Shown here: positions 4,513 through 6,402 of the stretch, in pieces
Numbering within the stretch: position 1 is the first letter of the stretch
How the letters are laid out: the number at the start of each line of letters is the position of its first letter
Source of the DNA: JAHDDW01 sp964648795
GTDB lineage: Bacteria > Actinomycetota > Acidimicrobiia > Acidimicrobiales > SZUA-35
DNA length: 6,402 bases
Direction of reading: 5' to 3'
NCBI GenBank assembly: GCA_964648795.1
Contig: CAZYMB010000029.1
Location: 1 to 6,402 of the forward strand
Notes under the pieces: model-generated
What the model was told of the DNA's origin: nothing
Seen by the model: the letters and a program-made list of their open reading frames with translations, nothing else
Databases searched by the model: none
Translations under genes and position numbers: made by a program

Positions 4513-6231
4513 CTAGTTGCAGCCACTTGGAGAATAATCCAATGCAATGCTGCCCTTACCCCAACTCAGTTCTTCAACACTAGCTTCAGTGAAACTGTTG
4601 GCGAAGATCCCTATTTCAGACGGTGCTACGTTGCTCTCAACGTTGACGATAGTTTCATGACCGATGGCCGTAATCGTGTTATCAAATATCAAACCCTGGT
4701 CAAGGCCATGAATAAACACGGGCCACTTAACGCCTTTACTAACTATGGTGTTGCTTCTCAAAGTCACATTACCAACCGGTTCATTAGCTGCTTCCTGAAT
4801 CACTAGGCCGCCGTTGTTAACCGTTGGCCAGTTGTTGCGGGTAATTGGAGCTAGATCGAATGTGTTGGCGGCTATGTCTAGTGTGCTCCACTTTCGGAAA
4901 ATTCGACCACCACCGATATTTGTGTTGTTAAAAATTCGGACGTTATCTGCATAGCTTGCCAAGAAAGGATTGCCTCCGAAGTCATTACCTTCGACCAATA
5001 TCTCATTGCTTTCGCTAAGGGTAGCTGCGTACTGATCTCCATCTATTGTGTCTTCGACTGCCCTAGGAGCGAATGTGTTGCTAACAATCTGGATGTTTCC
5101 ATTGCGAACTTCGTTCGAGTTTGTGAAGGGGGCTGAGCCGTGCAACTCTAGATCTATCTGTTGCGTGTCGATTCCGGGCCCGAAGAAATTGTTAGAGATT
5201 AAAACGTTGGCGCTTCTTTCCTGGCCTCTAACGCCACCTAGCGTTACGCCGTTGCGATCATTGTCGTCGAAGACGTTGTTGTCGATGACAATGTTGGCCG
5301 AGTCAGTAATGTTGATGCCGTCGCCGCCTGCATCAATAAACTCAGCATCATGGATATAACTGCTACCGGTTACACCTCTGACGAACAACGCAGACTGCTG
5401 CTCTTTGTTAGCGAACTCTAGCTTTTCGCGGCTACTCAGGTTTCCAGCAAAGAAGTCGCCTTCCCCGATTGGAAAGTTTGGATTCTGAGTCTCCACACTT
5501 GGCGTGTAATAATCCTTCTGGCCAATAACCGACAGGTCAGACACCTCTACCCGGTTGGCACCCAGGACTGTGATATTCCTGAGCTGCTTACCGATCCCGT
5601 CAGGACTCTGTTCTAACACCAGTTTCGTTTCGCCGACACCATCACCCGTAATTTTAAAGTCCTCAAGATCAGTAAAGTACAACACAGAGCGACTTGCTTT
5701 GCCGTCTTGTTCGATCACATATGTCCCTGCTGGGAAGTGAAGCGTGCCACCCTTTGCCTCTTGAATCTGTTCTATAGCTGCTTCGATATCACCAGACGAA
5801 CCGGATTGAACCACAACCCTAGGCTCAGGATTGATACTCGTCGGCGTGATAGCCGCACCAACCGTAAGTTGCGGAACAGAACAAGAACCACCAGGTATTG
5901 GAGCCCCTAAGTGAGAATTCCCAGTCGCTCCGACCGCCACCGACGCTCCATCTGAATCAGAAACACCTCGACCCAAATCTACGCCTCCAACTACTTCATC
6001 TGAACCCGATTCTTCGCTAACCGTTTCAGGTCTCTCACCTGTAGGAGTCGTCCCAGAAGAATCCGGCTCATCCTCTGACACCGCTATCACCGAATCATCA
6101 GTCGAAATAGCAGTCGCCGTCAAACCGCCTGACTGAAGCCACACAAGCAACCCAGCAACCGGAACTAGACACAACCCACCAACTACAACAAAAACACGCC
6201 GCCGCCCCACCTCCAAAAGCTTACCAGACAT
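4513..6231 (-). CDS. Membrane-anchored right-handed parallel beta-helix protein
   Basis: This 572-residue protein begins with a short basic stretch and one hydrophobic segment (about 13-32), a signal anchor or uncleaved signal peptide. A low-complexity acidic, Ser/Gly-rich linker follows (about 40-115). From about 117 to the end it has the pattern of a pectate-lyase-like right-handed beta-helix: AAIEQIQEAKGGTLHFPAGTY (151-171) is the usual entry block. Repeated rungs follow, such as NIVIDNNVF (313-321), NVLISNNFF (342-350), NIQIVSNTF (379-387), ILVEGNDF (411-418), VRIFNNT (431-437), LDIAANTF (451-458) and VTLRSNTI (489-496). C117 and C571 flank the helix and could be disulfide-bonded. It probably sits outside the membrane, binding or cutting a polysaccharide, or acting as an adhesin; no catalytic set can be assigned. 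C21 lacks a lipobox. The AGGA before the ATG touches it, leaving no normal spacing, so the start is somewhat uncertain. Confidence 0.85.
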   Translation of the reverse strand: MSGKLLEVGRRRVFVVVGGLCLVPVAGLLVWLQSGGLTATAISTDDSVIAVSEDEPDSSGTTPTGERPETVSEESGSDEVVGGVDLGRGVSDSDGASVAVGATGNSHLGAPIPGGSCSVPQLTVGAAITPTSINPEPRVVVQSGSSGDIEAAIEQIQEAKGGTLHFPAGTYVIEQDGKASRSVLYFTDLEDFKITGDGVGETKLVLEQSPDGIGKQLRNITVLGANRVEVSDLSVIGQKDYYTPSVETQNPNFPIGEGDFFAGNLSSREKLEFANKEQQSALFVRGVTGSSYIHDAEFIDAGGDGINITDSANIVIDNNVFDDNDRNGVTLGGVRGQERSANVLISNNFFGPGIDTQQIDLELHGSAPFTNSNEVRNGNIQIVSNTFAPRAVEDTIDGDQYAATLSESNEILVEGNDFGGNPFLASYADNVRIFNNTNIGGGRIFRKWSTLDIAANTFDLAPITRNNWPTVNNGGLVIQEAANEPVGNVTLRSNTIVSKGVKWPVFIHGLDQGLIFDNTITAIGHETIVNVESNVAPSEIGIFANSFTEASVEELSWGKGSIALDYSPSGCN

Positions 6232-6278
6232 TCCTACGTTAAAAAAATCGGGGCTCAGTTACCTATGGCTTGACACGA

Positions 6279-6284
6279 TAGGCT
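6279..6284 (+). promoter_or_regulatory. -10 box for a leaderless transcript of the right-edge gene
   Basis: TAGGCT fits TANNNT and ends 6 nt before the GTG at 6291, so transcription would start on the start codon. The overlapping bases 6275-6280 read TATCGT on the other strand, a possible -10 for the divergent beta-helix gene. A perfect TTGACA at 6270-6275 is only 3 nt from TAGGCT and cannot be its -35. The whole 59-bp gap between the two genes therefore has to hold both promoters. Confidence 0.45.
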
Positions 6285-6290
6285 AGGTCG

Positions 6291-6402
6291 GTGCGAGACA
6301 TCCGTAACATCCTCAAGTATTCAAAACAGCTGCGCCTTTATTACATGGGTATTGCCTTCTTCGCTATTCTAGTTGCGGCTCTAAATCTTATTCAGCCACT
6401 TA
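6291..6402 (+). CDS. Start of a probable ABC-exporter subunit (cut by window end)
   Basis: Thirty-seven codons are visible, starting with GTG and running open to the window end. The peptide begins MRDIRNILKYSKQLRLYYMG and continues into a hydrophobic helix ending in LNLIQPL. A short basic amphipathic lead followed by a first helix ending in a leucine/proline motif is the usual opening of ABC exporters that fuse a membrane domain to an ATPase. The ATPase part is outside the window, so this is a resemblance and not proof. The GTG is chosen because of the -10 box 6 nt upstream. The gene diverges from the beta-helix gene, and the two could share a regulatory region. ABC exporters can move lipids, glycans or peptides, which would suit a neighbour with a surface beta-helix, but no link is shown. 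Confidence 0.55.
   Translation, partial: MRDIRNILKYSKQLRLYYMGIAFFAILVAALNLIQPL

Noticed and set aside
4477..4806. 109-codon plus-strand frame overlapping the end of the beta-helix gene
   Set aside because: It is antisense to recognisable beta-helix rungs and has no ribosome-binding site or family pattern.
6250..6262. GCTCAGTT near the right edge as another tRNA remnant
   Set aside because: Only eight bases match a tRNA D-arm, and nothing around them continues the match.
6270..6275. Perfect TTGACA as the -35 box of the right-edge gene
   Set aside because: It lies only 3 nt from the -10 hexamer, and a position 17 nt downstream would fall inside the coding sequence with no -10 match.
1..6402. 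CRISPR array, insertion sequence, integrase gene or rRNA
   Set aside because: I looked for evenly spaced repeats, transposase or tyrosine-recombinase motifs and rRNA sequence and saw none. The only repeats are the tRNA fragments and short dyads listed.

Overview
The window looks like a compact, mid-GC (about 45-50% by eye) bacterial chromosome, most likely an actinobacterium. The hints are the DUF4173 membrane protein, a bare TANNNT -10 box exactly 6 nt before two GTG starts (leaderless transcription), and tRNA-His and tRNA-Lys genes that encode their CCA. I cannot name the genus.

Layout: a LysE/RhtB-type exporter gene (42-650, +), then a tRNA cluster with tRNA-Arg(TCT) on the minus strand (703-776) diverging from tRNA-His(GTG) (865-942) and tRNA-Lys(CTT) (1000-1075). 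Three minus-strand genes follow: a membrane-embedded M48 zinc protease (1198-2691), a DUF4173 multi-spanning membrane protein (2817-4367) and a membrane-anchored right-handed parallel beta-helix protein (4513-6231). At the right edge a divergent, truncated gene (from 6291) looks like the start of an ABC-exporter subunit.

The most interesting structure lies between the genes. Each of the three tRNAs has at least one partial, same-orientation copy of its own 3' part downstream of its 3' end, with a protein gene in between. The tRNA-Arg T-arm recurs at the left window edge (1-15) beyond the LysE gene. The tRNA-Lys 3' part recurs twice (1140-1179 and 2743-2773), bracketing the M48 gene. A decayed 3' half of tRNA-His lies at 4435-4474, beyond the DUF4173 gene. 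This is the signature of integration at tRNA genes by site-specific recombination, but no integrase is visible in the window. My inference is a stack of small tRNA-anchored islets, each now carrying about one envelope or membrane gene.

All four complete protein genes, and probably the partial one, encode membrane or exported proteins: an exporter, a membrane protease, a membrane protein of unknown role, a surface beta-helix protein and a possible ABC exporter. A shared envelope theme is reasonable, but nothing shows that they form one pathway, and the scars suggest they may have arrived separately.
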